A stretch of DNA of 64,000 nt from Vallitaleaceae bacterium (GCA_028277605.1 JANQFZ010000026.1:62001-126000), one strand, 5' to 3'. Shown: positions 48,071 through 58,564, counted from the stretch's first letter. The notes: a model not told the origin generated them from the letters alone. Translations and numbers: made by a program.

Positions 48071-49122
48071 TTCTGTCTTTTATGATAAATATAATCAAAT
48101 ATCCATATAACGAACATCACAGCTATAATTAACATAGCCAAAACAATATCATTCATAGCTACAAGAATCCCAGCAATTCCCAATCCACTGCTAATACCAT
48201 AAAGCGTTAATACCGCCTTCTTTTGGCTTAGACCCCTATCTAAGAGCTTATGGTGAAGATGTCCTCTATCCGCCTGAGATACAGGTTTCCCATTCACTAA
48301 ACGTCTCAGAATTGCAAAAGATGTATCAAAAATAGGAAGTCCTAGTACTAATGCCATACCAATTAAAGTTAGTAATGTATAGCTTTTTAACATACCATGA
48401 ATAGATATGACTGAAAGTGTAAACCCTAAAAAAGTAGAGCCTGTATCCCCCATAAATATGGTAGCTGGGCTAAAATTATGTGGCAAAAACCCTAAGCAAG
48501 AGCCAGCCAAAGCAGCTGTTAAAATAACCGCTGCACTATCTCCTGAAATAATAGCAAGAAACATCAAGCACAAAGAAGCAATGGAGGAAACTCCTGCCGC
48601 TAATCCATCCAATCCATCAATTAAGTTAACTGCATTGGTCAGTCCTACAATCCATAGTACGGTAACAATATTACTAAAAACACCAAAGTCAATTCTCATG
48701 TTCTCAACAAATGGAATTGTAATAAACTGTATGGTGGAACCTGTCTGAACAACTAATAAAGCTGCTAAAACCTGAAATAATAGCTTGGTTTTCGGATTTA
48801 GATCGTAAATATCATCCAGCATACCGACAACGGTAATTAGGATTCCTCCAACTATAATCCCTGCCAAAGCTTTTGTTTCCAAATTGGTAATACTCGATGA
48901 AAACAATACTATAGTAATAAAAAAACCTAATACTATAGCTGTTCCACCTGCCAAAGGCATGGGTTTAGTGTGTACACCTCTATCTTTTGGATAATCTACC
49001 GCGCCAAGCTTAAAGGCTATCTTTTTACTATGAGGGGTAAACAGCCAAGTAATAGCAAAAGCTAAAATAAACGCAAAAATATAAATTAGATTCACATTTA
49101 TCCCCATTAGAAAATCAGCCAT
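48049..49122 (-). CDS. tagO: Undecaprenyl-phosphate GlcNAc-1-phosphate transferase
   Basis: A 357-residue membrane enzyme of the MraY/WecA family that loads GlcNAc-1-phosphate onto undecaprenyl phosphate, the first step of wall teichoic acid or other surface glycan synthesis. About ten membrane helices. Catalytic motifs are intact: MLDDIYDLNP (DDxx), NAVNLIDGLDGLAAG, FMGDTGSTFLGF and the cytoplasmic HLHH loop (RGHLHHKLLD), which marks WecA/TagO rather than MraY. AGGAGG lies eight bases before the ATG. It precedes wecB and follows comEB. Confidence 0.93.
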   Translation of the reverse strand: MADFLMGINVNLIYIFAFILAFAITWLFTPHSKKIAFKLGAVDYPKDRGVHTKPMPLAGGTAIVLGFFITIVLFSSSITNLETKALAGIIVGGILITVVGMLDDIYDLNPKTKLLFQVLAALLVVQTGSTIQFITIPFVENMRIDFGVFSNIVTVLWIVGLTNAVNLIDGLDGLAAGVSSIASLCLMFLAIISGDSAAVILTAALAGSCLGFLPHNFSPATIFMGDTGSTFLGFTLSVISIHGMLKSYTLLTLIGMALVLGLPIFDTSFAILRRLVNGKPVSQADRGHLHHKLLDRGLSQKKAVLTLYGISSGLGIAGILVAMNDIVLAMLIIAVMFVIWIFDYIYHKRQKKVKRLD

Positions 49123-49273
49123 CCTATCATCCTCCTAATGGATGTACCTAAAAAATAAAACTATCTATAATGGTATTTTCTTCAGTTTAGTTGAAATTAA
49201 TCAAGTACATTCTATATATTTATGTAATAAATGTCAAGCTCATGCTTAGGGTTGTCATTGACATGTAAATTAT

Positions 49274-49738
49274 TTACAAAATATTCATATTTTGTTTGGT
49301 TTGATACCTGACAACCTCTAATTGAGCTTCATTAAGCAGCTCCATAGATAGCTTATCAGGATAATCACCTCTAAAGACAACTCTTTTAATCCCAGCATTA
49401 ATAATCATCTTAGTGCAGATAACACACGGCTGATCGGTTACATAAATAGTACCTCCATCAATTGAAATTCCATGCTTAGCCGCCTGAACGATAGCATTCT
49501 GCTCAGCATGAGAGCCTCTGCATAGCTCATGCCTCTGGCCAGAAGGTACATTTAATTTATCTCTAAGGCAGCCTACCTCTGAACAGTGTCTGCAATTGGT
49601 CGGGGCACCATTATACCCAGTCGCTAGTATTCTTTTATCTTTAACAATAACCGCTCCTACTTTTCTTCTTAAACAGGTTGAACGTTCTTTAATGAGTTCA
49701 ACAATTTCCATAAAATATTCATCCCATGATGGTCTCAT
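49274..49738 (-). CDS. comEB: dCMP deaminase (ComEB-like)
   Basis: A 154-residue zinc deaminase converting dCMP to dUMP for thymidylate supply. Zinc motifs are GSHAEQNAI and [12 protein letters not shown]. The extra Cys/His pattern [13 protein letters not shown] and [10 protein letters not shown] is the usual second site. The start overlaps the stop of rpiB as ATGA, so the two are translationally coupled. The name follows the B. subtilis homologue. Confidence 0.93.
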   Translation of the reverse strand: MRPSWDEYFMEIVELIKERSTCLRRKVGAVIVKDKRILATGYNGAPTNCRHCSEVGCLRDKLNVPSGQRHELCRGSHAEQNAIVQAAKHGISIDGGTIYVTDQPCVICTKMIINAGIKRVVFRGDYPDKLSMELLNEAQLEVVRYQTKQNMNIL

Positions 49739-50172
49739 TCTATTCCCTCTTCAATTTTATTAATTCTTCTAATGTGTCTCTCATCATTAGAAAAAGGTGT
49801 ATTTAGAAATGTGTCTACAATTTTAACGGCTAAGCCTGATCCGATAATACGTCCTCCAAAAACAAGGACATTAGCATTATTATGCTCTCTTGTTGCCTGT
49901 GCAGAAAAACAGTCATGACATAGAGCTGCTCGAATGCCTTTTACTTTATTAGCAGAAATAGAGATGCCTATCCCTGTACCACATATTAAAATTCCATACT
50001 GACTATTTCCACCTGCAACCTCTTTCGCTACTTGTTTTGCAAAATCTGGATAATCGCAGGACTCTTTACTGTAACACCCCATGTCTTTAAAAGCTATGTT
50101 TTTCTCTTCTAAATACTTTATAACCTCTTGTTTAAGTTCATATCCCCCATGATCACTTCCTAAAGCTATCAT
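49735..50172 (-). CDS. rpiB: Ribose-5-phosphate isomerase B
   Basis: A 145-residue isomerase of ribose 5-phosphate and ribulose 5-phosphate. Motifs are [45 protein letters not shown] (catalytic Cys near the GTGIG loop) and [14 protein letters not shown]. The ATG at 50172, seven bases after GGAGGG, is preferred to the upstream in-frame start. It shares ATGA with the end of ywlE. A sugar-phosphate isomerase of the LacAB type is an alternative, but RpiB fits the synteny. Confidence 0.92.
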   Translation of the reverse strand: MIALGSDHGGYELKQEVIKYLEEKNIAFKDMGCYSKESCDYPDFAKQVAKEVAGGNSQYGILICGTGIGISISANKVKGIRAALCHDCFSAQATREHNNANVLVFGGRIIGSGLAVKIVDTFLNTPFSNDERHIRRINKIEEGIE

Positions 50173-50630
50173 TCTTCTTCCCTCCATGTTTGTTTTAATT
50201 TTGTGTTTAACTTTTCAATAGATGTATAGATGAGTGCTGCACATTGGTTATAGATCTCCTGACTCTGTCCATAGGGATCCTGTATATCTCCAATGATATC
50301 AACAAATTCATTTAAAGTAAATATTCTATTGGTGTACATGGGATATTTCATAAGCAAATAGTCTTTATGCTGATTGGTCATAGTTAAAATAAGTGTATCC
50401 CCTTCAAAATCCTGAGCTTCAATTAACTTAGACGTATGATCGGGTAAAGTTAAATCATAGGTTTCCAATGCTGTTAGTGCCTTTTCGTTCATGGGTGATG
50501 GAAAGGAAACCAAAAGCCCTCTTGAATGAATTTCTATCGTGTTCTCTAATGTAATAAGTGATTTTGCTACCGCTTCCGCCATAGGACTCCTGCATGTATT
50601 TCCAGTACAAACAAAAATAAGTTTTTTCAT
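50169..50630 (-). CDS. ywlE: Low-molecular-weight phosphatase, protein-arginine type (YwlE-like)
   Basis: A 153-residue phosphatase. The active-site loop VCTGNTCRSPMAEA carries the nucleophilic Cys and Arg, and the Thr inside it is the residue that makes YwlE choose phosphoarginine over phosphotyrosine. The general acid Asp is in DIQDPYGQS. In B. subtilis it reverses McsB arginine phosphorylation. The ATG at 50630 is used (GGAGG five bases upstream). The position between sua5 and rpiB is the same as in B. subtilis. Confidence 0.9.
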   Translation of the reverse strand: MKKLIFVCTGNTCRSPMAEAVAKSLITLENTIEIHSRGLLVSFPSPMNEKALTALETYDLTLPDHTSKLIEAQDFEGDTLILTMTNQHKDYLLMKYPMYTNRIFTLNEFVDIIGDIQDPYGQSQEIYNQCAALIYTSIEKLNTKLKQTWREEE

Positions 50631-50687
50631 AACAACCTCCATCCTTTACCCTAGTATTAGGTTCATCAATAACTAAGTGAGGAGTAA

Positions 50688-51740
50688 TTAAAGCTCAATA
50701 ACTCTATGCCCTGCTGCTTTTATCAGCCTATTCATAACAGCTCTTCCCATATGTTCTTCATGAAAGGCTTCAGAGTAGATATAAGTCACGTTACTTTCAT
50801 CAAAAGTTCTCAAACACTTAAACAAATTTGCTGCAATCTCTTCGGTGTTATTTTTATCCCCAAGTGTTAGGACATGATTGGTATGGTATTGGTCTTTATT
50901 CTGATCAGATACAATCACACCTGATTCATAACCCAACTCATTATTTTGCTTAATTAAAGTGTTAATCTTACGTATAACATCCTTATCACGCCCTTTAATA
51001 ATCGTTAATTCAGCTTTAGGCGCATAATGCTTATATTTCATACCTGGAGACTTTGGCAGTGTATGATTAACATCATCTTGATATAAGCTTTTATCAATAG
51101 CTACTTGTCCTATTGTGTTTTGGAGCATTTCATAAGTTACATAACCCGGTCTTAATATGGTAGGTATCTCAGATGTCATATCTAATACAGTAGATTCTAT
51201 TCCAATGGGAACAGAACCCCCATCCATGATCATATCTACTTTTCCATTTAAGTCCTCTATCACATGCTTACCTATGGTTGGACTTGGTCTTCCTGATATA
51301 TTAGCACTTGGGGCAGCTATAGGAACTCCTGCTTCCTGTATAAGTTTTCTAGCAATCCTATTAGCTGGCAGGCGGATAGCAACGGTACTTAACCCACCTG
51401 TTATGGTAAAAGGAATAACTGCCTTTTTTTTGAATATAAGCGTTAATGGACCAGGCCAAAAGGCTTTAATAAGCTGTTTTGCTTTATCACTTATTTCATT
51501 TGCATAGGTTTCGACCTCAACGGCTTCACCTATATGAACAATGAGCGGATTATCGGAAGGTCTTCCCTTGGCGGCAAAAATTTTCTTAACCGATATTTCA
51601 TTTAATGCATTTGCACCTATTCCATACACAGTTTCTGTTGGAAAAGCTACTAGTCCTCCTGTTCTAAGTATAAGACCAGCTTTCTTAAAAACGGCTTGAT
51701 TCAGTTTATCCTCACTAATTTTAACAATCTCTGTGTTCAT
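50688..51740 (-). CDS. ywlC: Threonylcarbamoyl-AMP synthase (Sua5/YwlC)
   Basis: A 350-residue enzyme that makes threonylcarbamoyl-AMP from threonine, bicarbonate and ATP for the t6A modification of tRNA. The YrdC-like domain holds VAFPTETVYGIGANALN, KGRPSDNPLIVHI, PGPLTLIFKKK, VAIRLPANRIARKLI and PIAAPSANISGRPSPT. A linker and a Sua5 C-terminal domain follow (SPGMKYKHYAPKAELTIIKG). The ATG at 51740 after GAGGAA replaces a TTG-led extension. First gene of the run to wecB. Confidence 0.93.
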   Translation of the reverse strand: MNTEIVKISEDKLNQAVFKKAGLILRTGGLVAFPTETVYGIGANALNEISVKKIFAAKGRPSDNPLIVHIGEAVEVETYANEISDKAKQLIKAFWPGPLTLIFKKKAVIPFTITGGLSTVAIRLPANRIARKLIQEAGVPIAAPSANISGRPSPTIGKHVIEDLNGKVDMIMDGGSVPIGIESTVLDMTSEIPTILRPGYVTYEMLQNTIGQVAIDKSLYQDDVNHTLPKSPGMKYKHYAPKAELTIIKGRDKDVIRKINTLIKQNNELGYESGVIVSDQNKDQYHTNHVLTLGDKNNTEEIAANLFKCLRTFDESNVTYIYSEAFHEEHMGRAVMNRLIKAAGHRVIEL

Positions 51741-51780
51741 AATAAATTCCTCTATCTGTCTTTTGTTTAGCATCCATAAT

Positions 51781-51786
51781 ATTATA
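51781..51786 (-). promoter_or_regulatory. -10 element of the ywlC promoter
   Basis: On the minus strand TATAAT about 40 bases before the start codon. The -35 match is poor. Confidence 0.45.
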
Positions 51787-51827
51787 ACACACTTTATTCA
51801 GTTTTAAAGATTAAGGTACTTTGAGTT

Positions 51828-51857
51828 TTGACAGAATTTAAAATAGACTTTTATAAT
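51828..51857 (+). promoter_or_regulatory. Promoter of the spermidine operon
   Basis: TTGACA (51828-51833), an 18-base spacer and TATAAT (51852-51857). The leader to the TTG start at 52000 is about 135 bases. Confidence 0.7.
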
Positions 51858-51999
51858 CTGGGTATACTAACGGTTAGTGAATATAATTATGAGTGGAAAA
51901 AAATACTGTAATTTTTAGATAAAATTTAACTTGACATTGCGTTCTAAAGTTGATAAATTTTATTCTGATATCTTGTATTTTAAGGAAGGAGATAGGCTA

Positions 52000-52818
52000 T
52001 TGGCAAAAAAGTATAAGCTTTATGGATTTAACAATTTAACTAAAACACTGAGCTTTAATATTTATGACATCTGCTATGCAAAATCCAATGAAGACAAAGC
52101 AAAATATATTGATTATATTGATGAGCACTATAATTCAGAACGATTAACAAAAATTCTCTCTGATGTAACTCATATTATAGGTGCTAATATACTGAATGTA
52201 GCCAAGCAGGATTACGATCCTAAGGGGGCAAGTGTAACACTTCTTATATCCGAAGAACAAATTCCAATCTATGCGGTAGATACCTCTTGTAATCGAGGTA
52301 TAATTGTTCCTAACTCTGTTGTTGGACATCTGGATAAAAGTCATGTTACGGTTCATACTTATCCAGAAAGCCACCCCTTTGATGGAATCAGTACCTTTAG
52401 AGTAGACATTGATGTTTCTACTTGTGGCGAAATATCTCCATTAAAAGCCTTAAATTATTTAATTGAAAGCTTTGAGTCGGATATTATTAATGTGGATTAT
52501 AGAGTACGAGGATTTACAAGAGATACCAACGGACATAAGCACTTTATTGATCACAAAATCAAATCCATTCAGAGCTATATCTCAGAACAAAATAAAAACC
52601 GCTACATCATGAAGGATGTTAATCTATTTAAAGAAAAGATATTTCATACCAAAATGCTACTAAAGGATTTTACTTTAGATAATTATCTATTCGCTATTGC
52701 TGAACAAGATTTATTAGAAGAAGAAAAAGCAAGAATTACACAGTGCCTTAAAAGTGAAATGTATGAAATATTTTATGGCAAAAATCTTATTAATCCAAAA
52801 GGAGTCCTACATGAATAA
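52000..52818 (+). CDS. speD: S-adenosylmethionine decarboxylase, E. coli SpeD type
   Basis: A 272-residue pyruvoyl enzyme that makes decarboxylated AdoMet, the aminopropyl donor for spermidine. The proenzyme cuts itself at Lys113-Ser114 in [16 protein letters not shown], Ser114 becoming the pyruvoyl group. Other family stretches are [50 protein letters not shown] and [11 protein letters not shown]. It is clearly of the long class known from E. coli (264 residues), not the short SpeH of Bacillus. The start is TTG at 52000 after AAGGAAGGAG, which aligns with the E. coli start. First gene of speD-speA-speE-speB. Confidence 0.95.
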   Translation: MAKKYKLYGFNNLTKTLSFNIYDICYAKSNEDKAKYIDYIDEHYNSERLTKILSDVTHIIGANILNVAKQDYDPKGASVTLLISEEQIPIYAVDTSCNRGIIVPNSVVGHLDKSHVTVHTYPESHPFDGISTFRVDIDVSTCGEISPLKALNYLIESFESDIINVDYRVRGFTRDTNGHKHFIDHKIKSIQSYISEQNKNRYIMKDVNLFKEKIFHTKMLLKDFTLDNYLFAIAEQDLLEEEKARITQCLKSEMYEIFYGKNLINPKGVLHE

Positions 52819-54256
52819 CCAACATAGAACCCCTCTTTTTACAGCCCTAAAAAGCTATCATGCTAAGCAAGTTATCCCCTTCGATGTTCCAGGGCATAAA
52901 AGAGGGCTAGGCGCTCCAGAGTTAAAAGACTTTTTGGGTGCAATACCTTTAGAACTTGATGTCAATTCAATGAAACCCTTAGATAACATCGCCAACCCAA
53001 TGGGCGTTATCAGAGAAGCAGAGCTTTTGATGGCTGAAGCGTTTGGAGCTGACTATGCTTTTTTTCTTGTTAATGGTACAACTCAAGGGGTTCAAGCTAT
53101 GATTATGAGCTTTTGCGGGCCAGAAGATAAAATTATTATGCCTAGAAATGTTCATAAGTCAGCTATGAAAGCACTTATATTATGTGGTGCTGTACCCGTC
53201 TATGTACAACCCGAAGTCGATGTAGGTCTAGGGATTGCTAATGGTGTTACCTTTGAAACATTTAAAGAAACAGTCGAAGCTAACCGAGATGCTAAAGCAG
53301 TTTTTTTAATCAACCCAACCTATTATGGTACGACCTCTGATCTAAAAAAAATGATTGACCTAGCTCATGCTAATCAAATGGTAGTTATCGTAGATGAAGC
53401 ACATGGGGCTCATTTTGCCTTTCATGATGAACTTCCACAGTCATCGATGAGTTTAGGCAGTGATATGGCATGTGTAAGTTTACATAAAACAGGCGGTTCT
53501 TTAACCCAAAGCTCTGCACTGCTGGTCAATGAAACTCTGATTCATAGAGAAAAGGTAAAGACTATACTTAACTTAACGCAAACAACTAGTGCCTCTTATT
53601 TATTAATGAGCAGCTTAGACATTGCCAGAAAAAGACTAGCAACCGAAGGAACACCACTATTGACAAAAGTACTAGAACTGGCTCGATATGCAAGAACTGA
53701 AATTAACCAAATCGGTGGATACTATGCTTTTGGAAAAGAAAAAATAAATGGAGCCGGTGTCTATGATTATGATGAAACAAAACTAGGTATTAAAGTCTCT
53801 GATTTAGGATTATCAGGTCTACATGTCTATGATATTTTAAGAGATCATTATAACATTCAAGTAGAGTTTGGTGATACACACAACCTATTAGCTATTATCA
53901 GCTTGGGAGACACAATACAACATATTGAACAGCTGATCAATGCATTGAGAGATATCAAGCAAAAATACCAAACGAATAAAAAAATACAATCAAGGCTCGA
54001 CTTAACTAATCCAGAAGTCATCCTTTCTCCAAGAGAAGCTTTTTATTCAAAAAAAATAATACTACCACTTAAGGATTCCATAGATAAAATCAGCGGAGAA
54101 CATATTATGTCTTATCCTCCTGGTATACCAGTTGTATCACCCGGTGAAAGAATAGATAAGCATATGATTGACTATATAACATTCTTAAAAAAAGAAAAAA
54201 GTATGTTAACGGGAACTCAAGATCCCGAAATTAATAGCATACTTGTTTTAGAATAA
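52811..54256 (+). CDS. speA: Arginine decarboxylase (Orn/Lys/Arg decarboxylase family)
   Basis: A 481-residue PLP enzyme of the short Firmicute form of fold-type I decarboxylases. The PLP Lys lies in [13 protein letters not shown], and [11 protein letters not shown] holds the PLP-binding Asp. The N terminus reads [20 protein letters not shown]. Arginine as substrate is inferred because agmatinase is encoded in the same operon; lysine or ornithine is possible from sequence alone. The ATG at 52811, after AAAGGAG, overlaps the end of speD. Confidence 0.9.
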   Translation: MNNQHRTPLFTALKSYHAKQVIPFDVPGHKRGLGAPELKDFLGAIPLELDVNSMKPLDNIANPMGVIREAELLMAEAFGADYAFFLVNGTTQGVQAMIMSFCGPEDKIIMPRNVHKSAMKALILCGAVPVYVQPEVDVGLGIANGVTFETFKETVEANRDAKAVFLINPTYYGTTSDLKKMIDLAHANQMVVIVDEAHGAHFAFHDELPQSSMSLGSDMACVSLHKTGGSLTQSSALLVNETLIHREKVKTILNLTQTTSASYLLMSSLDIARKRLATEGTPLLTKVLELARYARTEINQIGGYYAFGKEKINGAGVYDYDETKLGIKVSDLGLSGLHVYDILRDHYNIQVEFGDTHNLLAIISLGDTIQHIEQLINALRDIKQKYQTNKKIQSRLDLTNPEVILSPREAFYSKKIILPLKDSIDKISGEHIMSYPPGIPVVSPGERIDKHMIDYITFLKKEKSMLTGTQDPEINSILVLE

Positions 54257-54293
54257 TTAACTTAAGATAAAACTATGTAGAGGAGGACTAACC

Positions 54294-55148
54294 ATGGAAC
54301 TATGGTTTACGGAAAAACATACAGAACAAGTACATTTTTCTATTAAAGTTAAGGAGCATTTATATAGTGTTAAAAGTCCTTATCAGCAAATTGATTTTTT
54401 CAAGTCTGATGAATTTGGCACTTTCTTTACGTTAGATGGTCTTATTATGGTAACGGAAAAGGACGAATTTATCTATCATGATATGATTGTACATGTGCCG
54501 ATGGCTGTTAATCCTTCCATTCAAAACGTACTAGTGATTGGTGCTGGAGATGGCGGAACCGTTCGTGAGCTTACAAGGTATCGTAATATTAAATCCATTG
54601 AAATGGTTGAAATTGATGAAATGGTTGTTAGAGCATGCCAAAAGTATCTACCCTTGACAGCTTCCCATTTGACTGATCATCGAGTTCAACTTTTCTTTAA
54701 AGATGGAATAAATTTTATAAAAAATAAAAAAGATGCCTATAATTTGATTATTGTAGACTCCACGGATCCTATTGGACCTGGAGAAGGACTCTTTACTTAT
54801 GACTTTTATCAGAATTGCTTTAACGCGTTAACCAAAGATGGAATTTTAATCAATCAGCATGAAAGTCCTTATTATGAAAGAGATGCAAAACAAATGAAAC
54901 GGGCACATAAGAAAATTAAAGAACTCTTTCCGATTAGTGAGGTATACCAACTTCATATACCTACTTATCCTTCTGGACACTGGTTATTTGGCTTTGCATC
55001 CAAAAAATACCATCCTATTCTAGATCTGCAAAAAGAAAAATGGGAACAATTGAATTTAAAAACTAACTATTATAATACGGATTTACATGTCGGTTGTTTT
55101 GCTTTACCAACGTATATTAAGGAGATGTTAGCTCATGTGGATGAATAA
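54294..55148 (+). CDS. speE: Spermidine synthase
   Basis: A 284-residue aminopropyltransferase that joins putrescine and decarboxylated AdoMet to give spermidine. Motifs are YHDMIVHVP, VLVIGAGDGGTVRELTRYR (nucleoside binding), VEIDEMVVRACQKYLP, IIVDSTDPIGPGEGLFTYDFY with the catalytic Asp, and HLTDHRVQLFFKDG. GAGGAGG lies before the ATG. It overlaps the start of speB by 14 bases. Confidence 0.95.
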   Translation: MELWFTEKHTEQVHFSIKVKEHLYSVKSPYQQIDFFKSDEFGTFFTLDGLIMVTEKDEFIYHDMIVHVPMAVNPSIQNVLVIGAGDGGTVRELTRYRNIKSIEMVEIDEMVVRACQKYLPLTASHLTDHRVQLFFKDGINFIKNKKDAYNLIIVDSTDPIGPGEGLFTYDFYQNCFNALTKDGILINQHESPYYERDAKQMKRAHKKIKELFPISEVYQLHIPTYPSGHWLFGFASKKYHPILDLQKEKWEQLNLKTNYYNTDLHVGCFALPTYIKEMLAHVDE

Positions 55149-55983
55149 AAATGAACATACTTTTATTGGTTTTGACAGCTCTTTTGATGAAGCAGATATT
55201 GTTGTATTTGGAGCCCCATTTGATGGAACAACCTCATTTCGCCCGGGCACAAGATTTGCACCTAATGTTATGCGAATGGAATCTGATGGACTTGAAACCT
55301 ACAGCCCTTACCTAGATAAAGATCTAGAAGAGATTAAAGTTTTTGATGCTGGGGATTTAACCCTGCCTTTTGGCGACACCAATCAGGTTCTTAAAACCAT
55401 AGAAACCTTCACCAAAGATCTCTTACTGGAAGATAAATTACCCATTATGATAGGTGGTGAGCACTTAATATCATATGCTGCTATTAAAGCAGTTTACGAG
55501 CAGTATCCTGACCTCCGTATCTTACACTTTGATGCTCATACAGATTTAAGAGAATCCTATATGGGCGTTAAACTATCTCATGCTTGTGTAATGAAAAGAG
55601 TTTGGGATTTGGTTGGAGATGGACGGATTTATCAATTTGGTATACGTTCTGGGGAAAAATCAGAATTTGAATGGGCTAAACAGCACACTTATTTACATAA
55701 GTTTAACTGCCATTCTTTGAAGGAGTACCTAACCTCCTTAGATCAATATCCTCTTTATGTTACGATTGATTTAGATATTTTAGATCCTTCTATTTTCCCC
55801 GGAACTGGCACACCAGAAGCAGGGGGAATCAGCTTCCAAGAAATGCTATCCGTCATTGAAGAGTTACAACCGCTTACTATTGTTGGAGCAGATTTGGTTG
55901 AGTTATGTCCACACTATGATTCAAGCGGTGTTTCTACGGCTGTCGCTTGTAAAACATTACGAGAGCTTGTGTTGGCATTATAA
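55135..55983 (+). CDS. speB: Agmatinase
   Basis: A 282-residue Mn-dependent ureohydrolase that turns agmatine into putrescine and urea. The metal ligands are in GGEHLISYAAIKA, HFDAHTDLRESY, and TIDLDILDPSIFPGTGTPEAGG; FRPGTRFAP is an agmatinase-type loop. It shows that putrescine comes from arginine here. The start at 55135 has GGAG ten bases upstream; the ATG at 55141 is an alternative. It converges on the amidase gene with a six-base overlap. Confidence 0.93.
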   Translation: MWMNKNEHTFIGFDSSFDEADIVVFGAPFDGTTSFRPGTRFAPNVMRMESDGLETYSPYLDKDLEEIKVFDAGDLTLPFGDTNQVLKTIETFTKDLLLEDKLPIMIGGEHLISYAAIKAVYEQYPDLRILHFDAHTDLRESYMGVKLSHACVMKRVWDLVGDGRIYQFGIRSGEKSEFEWAKQHTYLHKFNCHSLKEYLTSLDQYPLYVTIDLDILDPSIFPGTGTPEAGGISFQEMLSVIEELQPLTIVGADLVELCPHYDSSGVSTAVACKTLRELVLAL

Positions 55984-56694
55984 GCTGCTGTTTTCTTGTA
56001 AAGACAAATAACGACAAATACCAATATAGATAGCCCAAGCAACTTTATCTTGATACGCATCGGTTGACAATAGCTCTGCTTCCTTATAATTAGATAAAAA
56101 TCCGCATTCTACTATAACGGCTGGAATATTTGTTCTCTTTAATATATATAAGGAATCACTTTGCTTGATCTGTCTATCATTGGTTTCGTCAACGAAATAC
56201 TTAAACTGCTTTTGAATGATACCAGCTAGTTCTTTCCCTTGCTCAGAATCCTTAAAATAAAAAACCTGCGCCCCTTTATACTTTTCTTTTTGAAAACTGT
56301 TTGCATGGATACTTACAATAATATCCGCATCACTATTATTAATAATCTTTTTTCTATTGTTCAGATCTTCTCTTTTTTTATTCTTTGAGTTAGGATCATA
56401 TAAGCCTATATCCTCTTCTCTTATCATAATGACTTGTGCACCTGCATAGGTTAAATAGTTTTTTAACTTCTTTGAAATACATAAATTAATATCCTTTTCA
56501 TAAACACCATTCACCGCAACTTTCCCTGGATCGATACCGCCATGCCCTGGATCAATAACTACCGTGCACATATCAAAGTTCGATACTGAAAAAGCTGGAA
56601 CCGATTCATCAGGATTTAAAAATAAGCCAGTAATAATCATGATAAGAATTATTACAATATAGGTAATCGTTCTTTTTTTAATAACTATAATCAT
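55978..56694 (-). CDS. cwlD: N-acetylmuramoyl-L-alanine amidase, CwlD-like
   Basis: A 238-residue exported amidase with an N-terminal membrane anchor (ITYIVIILIMIITGLFL) and one Amidase_3 domain. The zinc ligands and catalytic Glu are all there: VIDPGHGGIDPG, EKDINLCIS, IIVSIHANSFQ and VIVECGFLSNYKEA. Its size and single-domain form match CwlD, which removes side peptides while muramic lactam is made in spore cortex. Other Amidase_3 roles are possible. It overlaps the convergent speB by six bases. Confidence 0.88.
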   Translation of the reverse strand: MIIVIKKRTITYIVIILIMIITGLFLNPDESVPAFSVSNFDMCTVVIDPGHGGIDPGKVAVNGVYEKDINLCISKKLKNYLTYAGAQVIMIREEDIGLYDPNSKNKKREDLNNRKKIINNSDADIIVSIHANSFQKEKYKGAQVFYFKDSEQGKELAGIIQKQFKYFVDETNDRQIKQSDSLYILKRTNIPAVIVECGFLSNYKEAELLSTDAYQDKVAWAIYIGICRYLSLQENSSL

Positions 56695-56796
56695 GGGTTC
56701 ACCATAATTAACGTTTTTATTAATGTATTAAATATTTGATGAATTTATTCATAACTTTAGCACATATTGAAGAGTCACAAATTTTATTTTTCTTTT

Positions 56797-58488
56797 TTAG
56801 TTTAGATATCTTTGAAAAACAGGCCAAATCTCATCCTTCTCAAGTCCGATCTTCCAGCCAGACACCCCTGCTAAATCATAATCAACCATCAATTGCAGCC
56901 GTTGCTCCATAGAGCGTTCTTCTTCAGCCCAAAGCTTGTAGGTGACATTCTCTTTAGTATAACTGCCATAATATTGACCAACCGTTTCATCCCATATGAT
57001 TTCGGCATTATTTTCTTTTAGAATAGCCAGTCCTTTACTCATGCTATAGGCTTTAGAGGATACCTTTATTTCACTCCCCTTTTTTTCTTCCTTCCATAAG
57101 CGGGTATAGAATGGCACTCCTAATATAACCTTCTCCTTAGGCACTTCTTTCAGTGTATCAATAATGCCCTGCTCAACAAAGCCCATAGAAGCTACCGATC
57201 CACTAACTGGAGACGTTGACCAATGTTCATCATAAGCCATAATGATTAGATAATCTATTACTTTGCCCAGTTCAGCTCTATTGTAATGCTTTGTCCATTC
57301 TGTAGGAACATACATATCAACAGATACTGTAATATTCTTAGCTTTTAAATAAGGTGTTATTTCCCTAACAAACTGAACAAAATAAGCCCCATCTTCCTTA
57401 GCAACATTTTCAAAATCTATATTTAGCCCATCAATATTATAAGTCGTCACTAATTCCATTATTCTATGAATGACTTTATCTCGAAGGCTTGTCCTACTTA
57501 AAACCTCATGGGTTAATCCTGAATTAAAAGAATTACTAAACAAAGCCCACACCTCATAGCCCTGTTGATGCGCCCATGTCACATAATCTTTGTCTGCAAT
57601 ATCCCTTATCTCTCCCTCTTCATTCTTAAGTTCAAACCAAGTCGGAGATAGTACATCTAGAGAATAGGATGGATTTATGATATTTTCAACATTTTTATTA
57701 GCTGCTTTTACGGTTACTTGATGCCATACCATATTAATTTTTTTATTGGCTTCAAGTGTATGTAATGGATTTTTATCCTCAAGCTGAGTAGTCTTGGGAT
57801 AATGCATAGTCACATGAATGATATCTTTTTCTCTTATATACCCTAACATTCCAGATTCAGATCGCACTTTATACCAACCTTGCGATTCCTCATACAATCT
57901 GACCGTATGATGCTTTTCCACCTTTTCAACAATTTTACTTTTTTCATCCTTATCCATTCTTATGTAAGTAGATCGTCTTGCAATATCTCCTGTTTTGTAC
58001 ACCCTATCTGTAAAATCTATGACAACAAGGTTATTACCTGGGAAATATCGCGCTATCATGGGTGTTAAACCTTCAACAATACTTATTGGTATATACAGTG
58101 TTTCATCAAGCAATAGGGGATTATCTATTTCATAGGTTTGCTGGTTAATAGAATAGACCCTAGAATCTGGCTTCATACGAATTACCTGAGATTCATCAGT
58201 ATAGGATAAAACTCCTTCTTCTTCGTCCCAAAAATAATATGGTTCGATATAACTGGTAACTAAGTCAATGGGTAAATATAAATTGTCTTCTACAAAAACT
58301 GGTTCATAATCAAGTATAATGGATTGATCCTCAACCATAACCACCATACTCTGCTCTTCTTTCAAATCAAAGATTTCACTTCTAGTTGCATAGTAAAAAT
58401 TAGGCAAAAACCTTTGAATCATAATATAAAATATGACTGCTGCCAATGCTATCAATATTACTATCCATAATTTCTTCATCCTTTTCAA
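56797..58488 (-). CDS. GH18 glycosidase with stalk-type and SH3 domains
   Basis: A 563-residue exported or anchored hydrolase. Order: membrane segment (LWIVILIALAAVIFYIMI), a copper-amine-oxidase-N-like stalk domain in which strands such as DNLYLPIDLVTSYIEPYYFW recur (residues about 50-170), a bacterial SH3 domain (TVRLYEESQGWYKVRSESGM, about 180-230), then a GH18 barrel with catalytic DGLNIDFEN and MAYDEHW. Related proteins act on spore or cell-wall glycan (YaaH, YdhD types), and this one lies beside cwlD, so a cortex or wall role is likely. The start is TTG at 58488 after GGGGTG; ATG 58479 is an alternative. Confidence 0.85.
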   Translation of the reverse strand: MKRMKKLWIVILIALAAVIFYIMIQRFLPNFYYATRSEIFDLKEEQSMVVMVEDQSIILDYEPVFVEDNLYLPIDLVTSYIEPYYFWDEEEGVLSYTDESQVIRMKPDSRVYSINQQTYEIDNPLLLDETLYIPISIVEGLTPMIARYFPGNNLVVIDFTDRVYKTGDIARRSTYIRMDKDEKSKIVEKVEKHHTVRLYEESQGWYKVRSESGMLGYIREKDIIHVTMHYPKTTQLEDKNPLHTLEANKKINMVWHQVTVKAANKNVENIINPSYSLDVLSPTWFELKNEEGEIRDIADKDYVTWAHQQGYEVWALFSNSFNSGLTHEVLSRTSLRDKVIHRIMELVTTYNIDGLNIDFENVAKEDGAYFVQFVREITPYLKAKNITVSVDMYVPTEWTKHYNRAELGKVIDYLIIMAYDEHWSTSPVSGSVASMGFVEQGIIDTLKEVPKEKVILGVPFYTRLWKEEKKGSEIKVSSKAYSMSKGLAILKENNAEIIWDETVGQYYGSYTKENVTYKLWAEEERSMEQRLQLMVDYDLAGVSGWKIGLEKDEIWPVFQRYLN

Positions 58489-58564
58489 CCATTGTCACCC
58501 CACTTTTTGTACTATTATATCATAAATTGTAGCTCAAAACCGAATCATCTTTTGGAAATAAAAT

